Below, in pieces: positions 12,871 to 24,287 of a DNA stretch of 64,000 nt. The notes under the pieces were generated by a model, which did no database searches, had not been told where the DNA came from, and was given only the letters and a program-made list of their open reading frames with translations. Each line of letters opens with the position of its first letter. Position 1 is the first letter of the stretch. The DNA is from Pyrocephalus nanus (Eukaryota > Chordata > Aves > Passeriformes > Tyrannidae), in contig CM076259.1 in the NCBI GenBank assembly GCA_038380795.1, forward strand, positions 23,046,977 through 23,110,976. The letters run 5' to 3'. The position numbers were made by a program, and so were the translations under genes.

Positions 12871-15258
12871 TAGAAAATGTCTGACAAATGAACTTAAAAA
12901 CTTAATTCTGAAAGAGCCATGGCAAGTTCTGTTTCTTCCTTTATGACTAGGCAAAAAGCTGTTAGGGGCTACAGAAGTCAAATGAGGGGACCATGTATGT
13001 TCAAGGACATGGCTATGCCAGGTTATGGTATATAGTGTAGTAAAGAGGAAATTTTAAGAACATGGGTTAGATTTGGGGACACTTTACCATAGGAGCATGG
13101 AATAAGAGTTTTGCCTCATAAGACTTCAGAAGGATCAGATTTGAGACATGTCAAAAAGCATCTTCATCACATACAGTAATATTAATTACCTTAAGTAAGG
13201 ATATGTTCGTCAGTGACTAATAAAAAAGATGAACTATGATGTATTTCAAAGAGACTTAAATAAAGATGAGTGAGGGGGTTTTTTTCTTCTTTAGGAATGT
13301 GGTAATTGAGAAACTGAAGTAAATTTATCAGGGTCCCAAAGGATGTCAGGAGCAGTAAATATATCACTGCAGTGAAAAGCGGATATGGAACTATTTCAAA
13401 TTAAAAAGAAATGAGTGATTGCTTTCTAAACACTGAAGCAAATGTATATAGCTTTTAAATAATATGAACTCAGGATTAAGTCTTAGAAAACATAGATAAT
13501 GCTGTTGCCAGGGCATAAGTATACATACACTGAGAAAGGGTTGTTTATTGCTCAGCTTTACACATCTTCCTGTTAAAGAATTGTTTCCTGAAGTACGTGA
13601 AAGTGTCCATTTGTTTCAGGAGATAATGTTGACTTACTTTAAGTTTTACGTAGGAGTAATTGAACACCAGGATCAGAAGAGAGCAGCAGAGTCTATTAGG
13701 TCCGTGACAGGGGCAACTGAGGAGGGAAGAAAATGTGCTCAAAGTCAAGGATAGTAAAAGTGAATTGGGTTCCTTAGGATATTACAAAGAAATTTGAAAA
13801 GTTGAAAGCAGGTGGTTCTGCATCTAAATTTGAAAACCACCTGAAAATTAATGTTTATCAAGGCATCTTTTGGACAGTCTGAGGACTTCTGGCTTTGATC
13901 CTTCTATCGATTTAACTCCTAGGAAGAAGGAGTAAGGATTCTTAAAAAGACAGAATTCACAGCAGATCTGATCACTTACCAGTGAATCAAAACAAACAAA
14001 ACAAAAAACCCAAACAAAAGCAAAAAAAAAAAACCCACAGCAAAACTAATCAGAATGCTTGGATAGATTTTACAGAAACACATGACTGCACTAGATATAA
14101 TGAAAGAATTTTAAATCTTCAGTAAAGTTATTCAGCTAGGCCAATTTTCTCCTCTGGGTCAAAAACTAAAGTGTGACTACCAAGTAGAATTTCTATCCAC
14201 TTAATAACATTTCAGGGGAGGGCAGAAAGATTTACCATCTCATACACTCTTTAATAATGTCTTTGTAGGAACTGTTGTGAAATTCTCATTATTAGGTCAA
14301 ATGACATGTCCAGAACAAACAACTTTGATATGTAGATTACCTCACTGCTATAGGAAAGACAGAAAATGGTGTGAAATAGAATGTTGGAGAAAGTGACAGT
14401 AAGATAGGATTGAAGATCCATTTCAAGACAAGGAAGGTAAAACAAATATTTTCAGTGAAGAGAAATAGGCCTTTACTCTAATGTTGAGCACAACTTTATT
14501 TTTCAAACTACAAACCCTTCCTTTAATTTTCCTGTAATGTGACACCAGTGTACTTACACAGAAGGGACCTGTGGATGTCCTGGGAAATAATGAGACAACT
14601 TTTGAGCCAGTGAGGTTGGACTGTGTGTGAAGAAGATCTAATAAGGGCCTGCAGGAGTTTGAGGAGGTGGTATAAAGGGAGATGCAGCAAAGTCCCATTT
14701 TCTGTGGGCACAGTGTGATCAAAATTAAGTCAGATATGGTAGCTCAGCATCCCTTGAGAGACCATTTTGACTTCTTGGATGACTAAACATACAAAGGAGG
14801 CAGTATTCGCCAAAGATCTAAGAATTAATAACCTTCTCTGGCTTCCAAGCAAGAATACTAAATGGGCTCTGTGTTTCAGCAACTTTCCTCTCCCTGTTGG
14901 GCTCAGTTTTAGCCTATTAATTCCCAGTAGTTGCAGGAAATGCTGGAAGACCTTGAGGGTGTCACGTGCCTCAGGCCATGGCTTGGTAACTACTGAGCGT
15001 AATGCAAGAATGAAAATGACCATGCTACTCTGTATTCCGTGTTAATGGCTAACAGCTAAGCAGGGGAGGGCCTGGCCTGTGTCATGTGTAGCATGGAGAT
15101 TATCTGACAGTATCAGGTTGTTACCTCTTTGTGCTTCGTGTTGCCTGAGGACTCAGTGTTTTATTTTCTCGGATTTATTTATCTTTTTAGCTTTTAGCCT
15201 TGAGAAGGAAATTAATGGCATAAAAATTTTTAGGCAGAACTCAGGATTGTTCTTGAAC
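12871..15258. other. Intergenic, nothing recognised apart from an A-rich tract
   Basis: An A-rich tract with CAAA units lies at about 13988-14046. Open frames on both strands (for example 14423-14722 and 14730-15045) overlap each other and show no family match, so none is called. Confidence 0.5.
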
Positions 15259-15872
15259 AGAATCATAGAATCATAGAGTGGTTTGGGCTGGAAGGGACCT
15301 TAAAGATCATCTTATTCCAACGCCCCTGCGATGGGCAGGGACACCTTCCATTAGACCAGGTTACTCAAAGCATCATCCAACCTGGCCTTGAATGCTTCCA
15401 GGAGTGGGGCATCCATCACTTGTTTGGGCAACCTGTTCCAGTGCCTCACCACCCTCACAGTGAAGAATTTCCTCCTAGTATCCAACTGAAATCCATCCTC
15501 TTTCAGTTTGAAGCCATTCCCCCTTGTCCTGTCACTACCATGCCCTTGTAAATAGTCTCTATTTTCCTTGTAGGCTCCCTTCAAGAACTGGAAGGCCACA
15601 GTTAGGTCAGCCTGAAGCCTTGTCTTCTGCAGGCTGAACAATCCCCAGTCTCTTAGCCTTTCCTCACATGAGAGGTGCTCGATCCCTCCAGCCATCTTGG
15701 TGGCCCTCCTCTGGACTTGTACCAACAGGTCAGTGTACTTCCTGTGCTGAGGATCCCAGAGCTGGATGCAGTACTCCAGGTGGGAGCTCACAAGAATGGA
15801 GAAGGGGGGTGAAATCACCTCTCTCATTCTGCTGACCACGCTGCTTTTGATGCAGCCCAGGCAATGCCAGTC
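15259..15872 (-). mobile_element. CR1 LINE, 5'-truncated copy with intact 3' end
   Basis: On the minus strand this is the 3' end of CR1. The reverse transcriptase C-terminus is open from 15839 to 15351 (162 codons), including an [19 protein letters not shown] block, the GNGFKLKEDGF block and the terminal LSNLV before the stop. A short 3' UTR of about 90 bases follows and ends in two copies of the CR1 terminal octamer (ATTCTATG-type) at 15259-15276. The unbroken frame and complete 3' end show it is the youngest CR1 copy in the window. As usual for CR1 it is severely 5'-truncated and lacks the catalytic part of the RT, so it cannot move on its own. Confidence 0.95.
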
Positions 15873-18800
15873 TTATTTTTTAACTATGACTAACTTTGAG
15901 AAAGCTGGACATTTATAATTTGCTTTTCTATCTTTACAAAGACTTATTTTCATTTCAGAAAGTACTCAAGGAAGTAACATGCGAAAAACTGTGCTGAGAA
16001 AACATAGATCCCTCACTTGAAAAGAACTCTAAAATGAGGAAGCTCAGAATTACAGTTCCCGAAGCAAATGAAATTGTATTCTCTTGTATCTATTCTTAAC
16101 AATAGAACCTTTCAATATATGATGATATGATACAGATAAGATTGTCAAACTCTCCATCATTCACTATGGAACATTGTTCATATTTGAGCTTAGCTTTCAT
16201 AACAAACAGAGAATGAACTTCTTTTCCTCCTCTCTGGCTGAATAAATTACAGTAACAAGGAAAAATTACCCTTCCCATTTTATAGTATAAGATATTAAAA
16301 TAAATTCTAACTTGACCTGGTTGAGGTGAACACACATGAGAAGACCATTAAGATCAGCACACTTGTCTTCTCTGATGTAGGAAGTAAATGAATGCCTTTT
16401 TCCTCTTTTCTCCCTTGAGCTGAAGGAGACCTTTCCACCTTTGTGGAGCAACATGTCTGCTGTGCCATTACCAGGGTATGCATAAAGCTCCCTGTGTGCT
16501 TGACTGTGGATCTTCATCACCTCCCTTGCTGTTTCCTGCTGCTTTCCTCAAGCTAAGGAACTCTCTCGGGCCTCTACTTGTTTCAGGTTGTGCCTCATCT
16601 ACTGGGCAGAGGAGGCTGGCAGCTGGGGGCAACTACACCAGGAGGATGGGACAAGCTGGGTGAATTGTTCATGCAGGTTGTAGGGCAAAGAAAAGGGTGC
16701 AGCAGGCAGGAAACAAGACTGGCTTCTCTAGCATGTCAGAGTGCTAGGTGTGCATGGTATATGGCACTTTGTTGTATAAAGCAGTTCTGTCAGGTAGTAA
16801 GGAGAACTGTGTAACAGCCTGGAGAGGTTAGGCTGCCCATCTCCAGAAAGTTTCTCTTTCTCCTTGCCATCTGAATTGCTTGTGAAGGAGGTAATCTCTG
16901 AGATTTACACAGAAAATTTACCATTATGCTTGGAGTAACTTCTAAACCTCCAGAAAAACACAGTGCGGAAATACAGCTCTGTATCCTGTAGAGCTGAGCT
17001 AAAATAGGGCCTTTTGCTGTAATGCAGTTTCCATGCACGGGACAGCAGATTTGGATTCCTGCCTGCACAGTCCTGGACTCTTAATAAAATTCCATCTGTG
17101 TTTCCTGCCCTCTGGGGTGAATTCCTTTGGCTGACAGTGGAGTCTTGGAAAAGAAATAAAAGTATAATAATAGGGCACTATTAAGAAGTTTGGGCATGGT
17201 GTGGCTCTGACAACGCAGAACTCTTGCAATGCACACACACAAAACACAGCTCTGATGCTGCTGGATGATAATCTATCCAAATCTTAACTATGAATTTCCA
17301 TTCTCCACTACTAATGGTTTTATGGGCCAAATGGAGCAATTTTTAGCATTTAAGAGTGTCACAGCCCCAAACTGAAATTCACATAGATTTGATACTGGAT
17401 TTAATCAAAATCACTATGGGTCTGTCTCCCACTTCCAGCAGATTTCTAATTAAAGGAAACTAACAAAATTTTGTCTATGGGAGACTGAAATACAGACCCA
17501 TTGTCCGCCAAAGCCCTGTGCTCTGCATTTTGGAGTGGGGAGCTCTTCTACTTTGATCAGATGCAATGAGTTGTGTGTCAAGGATCCCACTGCAAAGGGA
17601 ACAGCCTCTGCATATGTTACGTCTGCCTGACAGACTGCAGGATATGGACTTTCCTCTTTCCTCTCAGGGGGTATCTTGTGGCTAATCTAAATGAAGCCAA
17701 GGCAAGAACAGGAGTTTTTTTGAGCCTTAAAGGCAAGTGACTGTTTACAGTTTTCCTGCCCATTTAATTCAGGTCTTTGCTGCTCTAACTCCCCAGGTAC
17801 AGGTCTGGATAAGTGAAAATGTCCTGTCATCTTACTCCATCACTTATCACTTCTCCAATACAAGAACTTCCTATGTCCTTTAATTGTCTGTGTGGTTTGT
17901 GGCATTTGCTGCTGTGATCCTGATTAGTGCATGGTTTGGTCACCATGTGCCTGTGAGTGAAGCATGACTGTGGTTAGAAATTTTTAATGTCCTTTCCTGA
18001 AAGGCTGAAGGCTAGGACAGATTTGGTCTCTTGGATGATCTTCAGCCCTAGTAACTTCACCCCACAGCTGACAATGAAGTGTCAATTAAAAGCATAGGAA
18101 GGTCTTCAGCTTTTTTTTTTCTCTCATCCATTTCCTTTCTGGGTCCAGGGTACTCCATGTACCTTCCCATATGCACTCTAGTTCACCTCAAGTCAGTTGC
18201 TTTACTGGAGAGAATAAAGAGTCTGATCAGCTGAGGGGACAGGACAGGAAGAGGATGAATCTGTCCCTGCCCACCCACCTTCCCAGTGCTGGAGCAGCCA
18301 GGTCAACATCCTCACTCTGGCATGAATGAGAGGCATTGTGGGCAGGTGCGGAGCAGGGCCAGGTGGTCCAAAGAAAGCTCAGAAAATTGTGGCTCACACC
18401 ATAATACTGTCATGTCATCATACTGGTATCACTGGGCAGCTCACATATTCAGCACTGCAGTGTAAAGGGAAAGCAGTATATCACTGAAGAAGCTAGGAGG
18501 AGAGTAAAACAGCACTGAAGGTGGACTGTCCTTCTTCAATCATGTGTGTAGTGGGGAATGTTTTTCTCCATCCCTGTCCCATCACACCCCACAGCATGGA
18601 ACAGCATAGACATCCCCACGTGTCACTGTAAGGTGTAAGCCTAGATGCTGACATCAACTTATCATGGCACTGCAGAACCTGCAATAAGGAATGGAGCCAT
18701 GCTGAGAAGCAAGGTAAATTGGCCCACACTGAGCTCCTGGTTGACCCTGGTTCTCATTCAAAGCTTTCTTTGCTAAGCCTGTGCTACAGTGGAAGGGATT

Positions 18801-21800
18801 GCTGTGTATACCTCGTAGAGCATACTGAAGGGTCCCTGGAGGATAAAAAAAGGGGCTTCCTGGGTGATCCTATCTAATATTTGGGTTGGCTTGTAAAGTA
18901 TCACATTTCCCCATGGCAGACTATAACTATACTGAGAATAATAGCTGATAGGTTGACTGCTTTCTGTGATGACATTATTGTTTTTGACAGACAAGCAGAT
19001 GAGATTTCATTTTATTGAAGAGTTACAGTCTTCAGCACTAAGCTGTGCTGGGACTTAACTGTTATGTTTTCATTTTTGATGATTCTGAAGCTCAACAATA
19101 ATTAACATTGACCTGGGGTTTGTACAGACCATTCTTTATGCATGCTAAAATTCTGTCTATCCTTGCTCCCACGCAGATATTCCAGTTTGTATATGCCACA
19201 CAATTTACGGAAAACACATTTTTTCTAAGGATGGTGAAAGCAGGGAAATTATTGAGGCCATTTCTTATTATGTTTGCTATTGAAAAGTCAGGTGTCTTCA
19301 GTGCTATTAGCCCAGCTGTGCAGGCATAGGAAGAAAAATGGAAATCACAGGGAATAAATACAGAGCACCTGTGCATATCTCTTTGACTAGCATGATGGCA
19401 ACAGGTGTTAATGTCACGTGTGCTCACTATTGTGCAGGATGAGCAACCAAGCAGTCATTAAAGACATGGAATGAATTAGAGCATTCCTGGACTGGAATTT
19501 CCTGAAGCCTTTGCTGCAAGAGTAAGTGGCATTGTGGCTTTTGAAAATCGTGCATTCAAAGCCTCTTATTTCAGTCTGTGGCATACGGACAGTCTTAGGT
19601 CAAAATAAACTAGGCTCTCCTTTTCTATTATTAATAATTCAGGATTAACTGAAATCCAAGGTAAATTGACATAAGTGATCCTCATACCAAAAAATGGGCA
19701 CTCCTCACAGAAGATTCATGGCTATGCCTAAATCATTTAGAAAAGGAGTTTATTTGTAGTGTTGCACTACACTGTTTTGTGTTATTAAGACACAGATGAC
19801 TGAAAGTGAGGCCAAATGAGACCAGAGTTGCAAAGCTACTGAGGAGACTAAAAATGCAAGTGGTCCAACAGTGGGATTTTCAGGAATGCCTATTCAAATG
19901 AGGATACCAAAACATCTTTATAAAATTGGCTTTTTTCCTTTTCAGCATGAAAGTTGGCTAACAAAAGGCAAGGCTACCACTATATGTGGAACATACGAAT
20001 AGAGAGAAAACCCAGTCTATCTCCCAATGAAAGCAACTCACTCATTTCAGAGCTGTTTTTACTGAAGCTTTAAATATCCCTAGTAACGGGACTTTCACAG
20101 TACTTCTCTCAGAGACGCCTCTTCAGTTTAGCATGCTTACCATTGGGACAGCTCTTATAGGCAAACTATCCTCTTCTTCTTGGTCTTATTTAACTTTGTC
20201 TGACCAGGGAATCAACCTGATGACAGTCCCGGAGCAGGTTGAAACTATGTGTTTTTTCAAGCTAAAAGTGCATCTGAGCTGTTGCTACTGAACCTAAATT
20301 AGCAGCTGGGCTGAAGATGCTTTTTCTTTCAACTTCTAAGGACCTTGAGCTGCTGGGATAACCTCGCAGCAGAACTGAACAGGCTTAAAAAGCACTGGTT
20401 TATGTCTCTCACTCCACCCACCCTATGTTGTAACAACCACTAATACGTCCTGTTACTTTGAAATGATCTGGACCCTTTTAAATCAAAGACATGGCTTTGA
20501 ATTAAAGGAGTCGTCTTAATAATTACTTGATATGAAACATACCCTGCTTCACAGTGAAGCAATGTGCAGCCTACACCAACCAGTGGGCTACGTATCAGTC
20601 CAAATTATTTCCTCTATGAGGCATATACCTTTTGAAAATATCACAATTCTCCACCTCCTTAGCTGTCATTCAATCAGTTCTCACAGATGAAGCTTTTAAA
20701 ATCTGTGGTCATTGTTCACCCCCTCCTTCCAGCCCCCTTCACTAGTTAGTCTCCCATTCATGTTATTCTTTGAAACTGCTCTTGCTTTTAGTTGTGTAGA
20801 TTCAAAAGCCAAGGTCAAAGGGGCCTTTCAGGGCATGTCTACACTGCATGATGCAGTGTTATCCTGAAACTCCGAAGGAGTGCTGAATGGCAGTGCAGTG
20901 GATAAACAAAAGTGTGGTTTGGATGAAAACATCCCATCTTGACTTGGTGACTTAAAGAAATGGAGATTCACCAGCTCTTCATCCCTTGATTTTTGCTTCA
21001 GATGTTCATTAATTCCTTGGATGGAGTTTGTGCCTTTAATTTCTTCTTATTCTTTTTGGCTTTTGTGTTGCTATGGGCTTGTCCTTTCTTTGTTCCATAT
21101 TACAAGATAATTTACCTTGCAGGTTGAAGTGAAAACAGCCAAAATGGCAGGGCAAGGGATGCTGGGATATGATTTTCAGAACCATATAATTTGCTGAAAA
21201 ACTTAAAGTCCAACTTTTAAATATACTTAAAGGGTCCTGATTTGAAAGACAGGGATGTTAGGAACTCACATGCCCTGAAAATTTGGGTTTTGGCTTACGG
21301 CTCTTCTGCATAAGAAGATTAATTCAGAGGAAATGCAGATGTGACTCTACAGTGGACTGGCCACTCACCACTAAGTCTGTGTATATGGGGAACCTATTAA
21401 GGGCTTGATTATGTGCCAAAAGTGGTTTGCAATAAGCTAGAACACACAGTGCTCATAGGGCTGGGCATGAAGAGAGGTGGCTCTGCCTTTGGCACTGACT
21501 TAAGGTGATGAGCAACTGCCCTGATTGAGCACAAGAAGGTGGCTTGATTCTCACTTACTGCACAAGCACAGCTCTTCTGCTCTTCTGCTGCCAGCCTGCT
21601 CCCCCTCTGGGTGGGTGTCTGGGAAAGATGGGGGCTGGGAAGGCTTTCCTCGGCAGGGCTCCCTACCACGGGGAAGTTCCCTAAAAAGGCCTTGTCAGTG
21701 GGAAGAAAATATGCTTTGAAAACACTTCTGAAGCGTGATTTGTCTGACCTAGTTTAGACTTCTGCTTTAGGATGATCTGAATCACACCCTGAAAGTTCTT

Positions 21801-23540
21801 CATTGTCCCCAAAGGAAGACCCTGGGGACGCTCTCAGATGTGTGGTTTACCAGTGGAGTCCCATCTTCCAAGGGAATGGGGAGCAGCCCTGTGGGTTAGC
21901 GGGTGCCCACAAGCTCATGTCACACTATCTCTTTATCCTGGAGATGAGCCCCCAGCAACTCCTGGGGCCAGGGCAGAGGCTCCGAACTCCCATAGTCATA
22001 ATTCAAAGTGCCACTGCCCTACTCCTCGATGCCTTGGCATAGTGTTGCCAGCAGTGACATATATTACAGAGATACCTTCCTCAAATTTGATGTCCACTGG
22101 TTTCTACTGATCCACTTCTTACCTACCTTCTTTTATGGTTTTATAGTATGCCTCCTTTTTCTCTGCAAGCATTTTCTGAAACTGAATCTGATTTTCGTTA
22201 CTTAATCCTTTGGTCTACTTCTGTGTCAGCTGGTGCTTGCAACTCTTCCCAGTTAAGTATCTTCTCTGCATGTCATTACCATATCATTATTTTCCTTTTC
22301 TAGTCTGTAAAACCAGGTCTAACACTGATACCTTCTTGACCCCAAAAGGCACTTCCCTTGAACTACATACAGATGTAGGTAGCTAGCCAGATTTTCTTTG
22401 AAATGCTGTTTGCTTTTCTTAAAATAAATGGTGTACTGGGAACTGCAGTGATATCATAGCAACTGCATATGATTATGTAGGAGTCTGTACTGAGGGGTAT
22501 TCCAGAAAGTATATCTATATATGTATGTGTTTATTTGTATAAAAGTGCACACGTGCATGAATATTTGTGTTAATAATGTATTTAGATGTAATGAAAGAGC
22601 AAAGACCTTAATAATAACCTAAGATAATTTTTTTTCTCTCTTTTGCTGGCAGTTTTACAATAAAAATAAATTAGAAGTAACTCCATGGTGTGGCAGAGAA
22701 GTTGATTTAGTGACATTAGTGCTAAAAAAGAGAACAGCATCTGACTGTACCTCCCAGACTCAGTAAATGAAATAAGCTAAATTTGAATTTGGATAGATGA
22801 AATCCTAAAAATCCATCAGTCTTTTTACATTTTTAACATGCTAAATATTGTCATACTTTGGTTTAACTGAAATATTTTTTTTACGATGACAGATATATCT
22901 ATCCAGCTCATGCGTATTCCAAGAAAACCCAGTGTTATAACTTTCAAGACGTGTGCCTGGGAGTGCATGTGCGCATTAATGTTCACTCAGGCTCCTGCAT
23001 CGCCATGATCTTCTATGCATGCAAACCCATACACTTCTCTTCCCACACGTGCAGGGGGGGTGGCTGTGTGTGTGAACACGCACATCTTCCTCGTAATAGT
23101 TTACGGCAATTTGCAGTCAGAGATCAATAGACGTAGAAATTACTTCGACACTGAAATTAATTGAGATCTATACAGAAGGGGAAGGGATGATTTCTATAGG
23201 TTTGGAAGCTATTCAGTAGGAAGAAGAAAAAAAAAAGTATTGCAGGAGTATCATTTTCTCTGCCTGTGGAATGTCAGTGGGATGGACTGAAGAAACAAGG
23301 GGGAAAGTTGTCCTGTTCGGTGCTGCAGGACATCCCCACACAGGGTGTATGCCTGCATGTGGGAAGAAGGCAGCAAGTGCATATATGTTTGCCAGTGTAC
23401 TGGGGAGAGGGATTTTTAACAGCCATTTTAACATATTTTCCAATTCCCATTTAGCTCTCAGCTCCCACCTACGGTACGTCACCTGTGCATGGCATATACT
23501 GCCTGCCATGGCAATACCCACCCTTCCCTATTCTCCCCTC
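15873..23540. other. Intergenic sequence upstream of the GAP43 promoter, no gene recognised
   Basis: No supported exon or RNA gene. The open frames around 16478-16814, 19092-19427 and 21409-22205 are short, mutually overlapping and unrecognised. Locally TG/TA-rich sequence occurs at about 22505-22560. A CACGTG E-box with a following G run lies near 23046-23060, close to the promoter. Confidence 0.55.
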
Positions 23541-23544
23541 TGTG

Positions 23545-23567
23545 CCCACCCCACCCCACCCCACCCC
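23545..23567 (-). repeat. (CCCCA)n tract, minus-strand G-quadruplex motif
   Basis: Five C-runs (one CCC then four CCCC) are separated by single A residues. The minus strand therefore reads as five G-runs with one-base loops, the most stable class of intramolecular quadruplex. The plus strand could form an i-motif. It is about 600 bases upstream of the GAP43 start codon. Confidence 0.85.
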
Positions 23568-23783
23568 ATGCTTCCTTCATGCATAAATCCCACTCCTGGC
23601 AGTGGCTGGGGGCTTCAGTTGCTCCGCTGGGAGTAGGGTTGGGGGCTCCCAACCCGCCCGGTCCCCCTCGTCGCCCGGTGCCTCCCAGACACACCCCAGC
23701 CCTCCGCAGCCCGCAGTGTCCCCTCTCCCCTGTCGCCTCTGTATAGCGGGAAAGTCGTTGGGTAATTGGGTCCAGATTGAAGA

Positions 23784-23800
23784 TTTTAATTATTCATGAG
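23784..23800 (-). promoter_or_regulatory. Candidate POU class III (Brn-2-like) site
   Basis: On the minus strand CATGAATAAT contains CAT-N3-TAAT, which fits the flexible CAT(N0,2,3)TAAT pattern of Brn-2-type POU factors, and it overlaps a TAATTA homeodomain core. Brn-2-class factors are neuronal, which suits GAP43. This is a motif-based inference only. Confidence 0.35.
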
Positions 23801-23838
23801 GCTGGCAAGGGACTTGGGGGGGGGGGGGGGTGGCTGCC

Positions 23839-23858
23839 GGGGTGGGGGTGGGGTGGGG
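23839..23858 (+). repeat. Canonical G-quadruplex motif (single-base loops)
   Basis: Four G-runs of 4, 5, 4 and 4 are separated by single T residues. A poly-G run of about 14 lies just upstream (about 23817-23830). It is about 310 bases upstream of the GAP43 ATG on the coding strand, near or upstream of the expected transcription start. Confidence 0.9.
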
Positions 23859-23982
23859 AGGTGACGAGTCAGGGAGAGCTGGTGAACAATTCTGGGAAGG
23901 GTAGGGAGGGAGGCAGGGAGAGGCAGCGTGTGCATGTGTGATGAGCAGTAGCTGTGGACCTTACAGTTGCTGCTAACTGCCC

Positions 23983-24030
23983 TGGTGTGTGTGTGTGCTC
24001 GTGTGCTCGTGTGCGTGTATGTGTGTGTGA
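23983..24030 (+). repeat. TG-rich microsatellite in the GAP43 leader
   Basis: Imperfect (TG)n with GTGCTC interruptions runs directly into the GA-rich tract, giving a compound TG/GA microsatellite. Alternating purine-pyrimidine sequence of this kind can adopt Z-DNA. It probably lies in or next to the 5' UTR and is likely length-polymorphic. Confidence 0.85.
24019..24030 (+). other. Minimal upstream ORF (Met-Cys-Val-stop)
   Basis: ATG TGT GTG TGA lies 138 bases upstream of the neuromodulin ATG and out of frame with it. If transcription starts upstream of 24019, the scanning ribosome meets this three-codon ORF first. Its context is weak (T at -3). Because it sits inside a microsatellite, its existence and length may vary between individuals or species. 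Confidence 0.5.
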
Positions 24031-24158
24031 GCGAGAGAGAGAGGGAGAGAGAGAGGGAGGGAGGGAGGGAGGGAGCGGAGAGGGTGGGGGGGAGAGATAA
24101 GAGAGAGAAGAGGAAAAGGAGAGAGGAGAAGGAAGGAAGAAGAAGGAAGGAAGGGGAC
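24029..24158 (+). repeat. Long GA-rich homopurine tract before the start codon
   Basis: About 130 bases are almost all A or G: first (GA)n and (GGGA)n, then GAAGG-type units, with only a few C or T interruptions. It ends ten bases before the GAP43 ATG, so it is probably 5' UTR. Homopurine repeats are known in mammalian GAP43 5' regions, so the tract may be a conserved feature. Mirror-symmetric purine tracts can form triplex DNA, and in RNA the tract would be unstructured and GA-rich. Confidence 0.9.
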
Positions 24159-24167
24159 AATACGATC

Positions 24168-24197
24168 ATGCTGTGCTGTATGAGAAGAACAAAACAG
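24168..24197 (+). CDS. GAP43: GAP43 (neuromodulin) exon 1, coding part
   Basis: This exon encodes the first ten residues of neuromodulin, MLCCMRRTKQ. Cys3 and Cys4 are the known palmitoylation sites that, with the following basic residues, anchor the protein to the cytoplasmic face of the growth-cone and presynaptic plasma membrane. The ATG has an A at -3, an acceptable Kozak context. The exon stops at CAG|GTAGAG, a usable 5' splice site in phase 0, which joins directly to the Val codon that starts exon 2. The frame stays open upstream for about 70 codons but contains no in-frame ATG there, so this ATG is the natural start. If intron 1 were retained, translation would stop at 24285-24287 after 39 residues. 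Identification rests on the exact family N-terminus together with the matching exon 2 in the same orientation. Confidence 0.95.
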
Positions 24198-24287
24198 GTA
24201 GAGCTGAAGATTTTTATATTTCCTTCTGTTAAGAAATCTCCCAGGCTGCTGGGTGTCCGTGGGGTGCGTGTCTTCCTGAGTGTGTGA

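Larger units (their letters stand above)
23545..24167 (+). promoter_or_regulatory. GAP43: GAP43 promoter and 5' leader region
   Basis: This stretch lies immediately upstream of the GAP43 start codon. It is locally GC-rich, with a small CpG cluster at about 23650-23760, and I see no TATA box at a sensible distance. It holds a C-rich G-quadruplex motif on the minus strand (23545-23567), a Brn-2-like POU site (23784-23800), a plus-strand G-quadruplex motif (23839-23858), E-boxes CATGTG (23933-23938) and CAGTTG (23964-23969), a TG-rich tract and a long purine tract. Mammalian GAP43 promoters are known to be TATA-poor, E-box controlled and to contain homopurine repeats, so the arrangement fits. 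The transcription start is not determinable from sequence and may be heterogeneous. Boundaries are approximate. Confidence 0.7.

Noticed and set aside
15351..15839. 162-codon minus-strand frame
   Set aside because: Not a host gene. It is the CR1 reverse transcriptase C-terminus and is annotated as part of the mobile element.
1..23500. Possible exons of neighbouring genes (for example ZBTB20 or LSAMP, which lie near GAP43 in vertebrates)
   Set aside because: No zinc-finger, immunoglobulin-domain or other recognisable coding block was seen on either strand.
23786..24169. 127-codon minus-strand frame across the promoter
   Set aside because: It is generated by the (CT)n/(CA)n complement of the purine and TG repeats, giving Leu/Ser/Thr/His low complexity.
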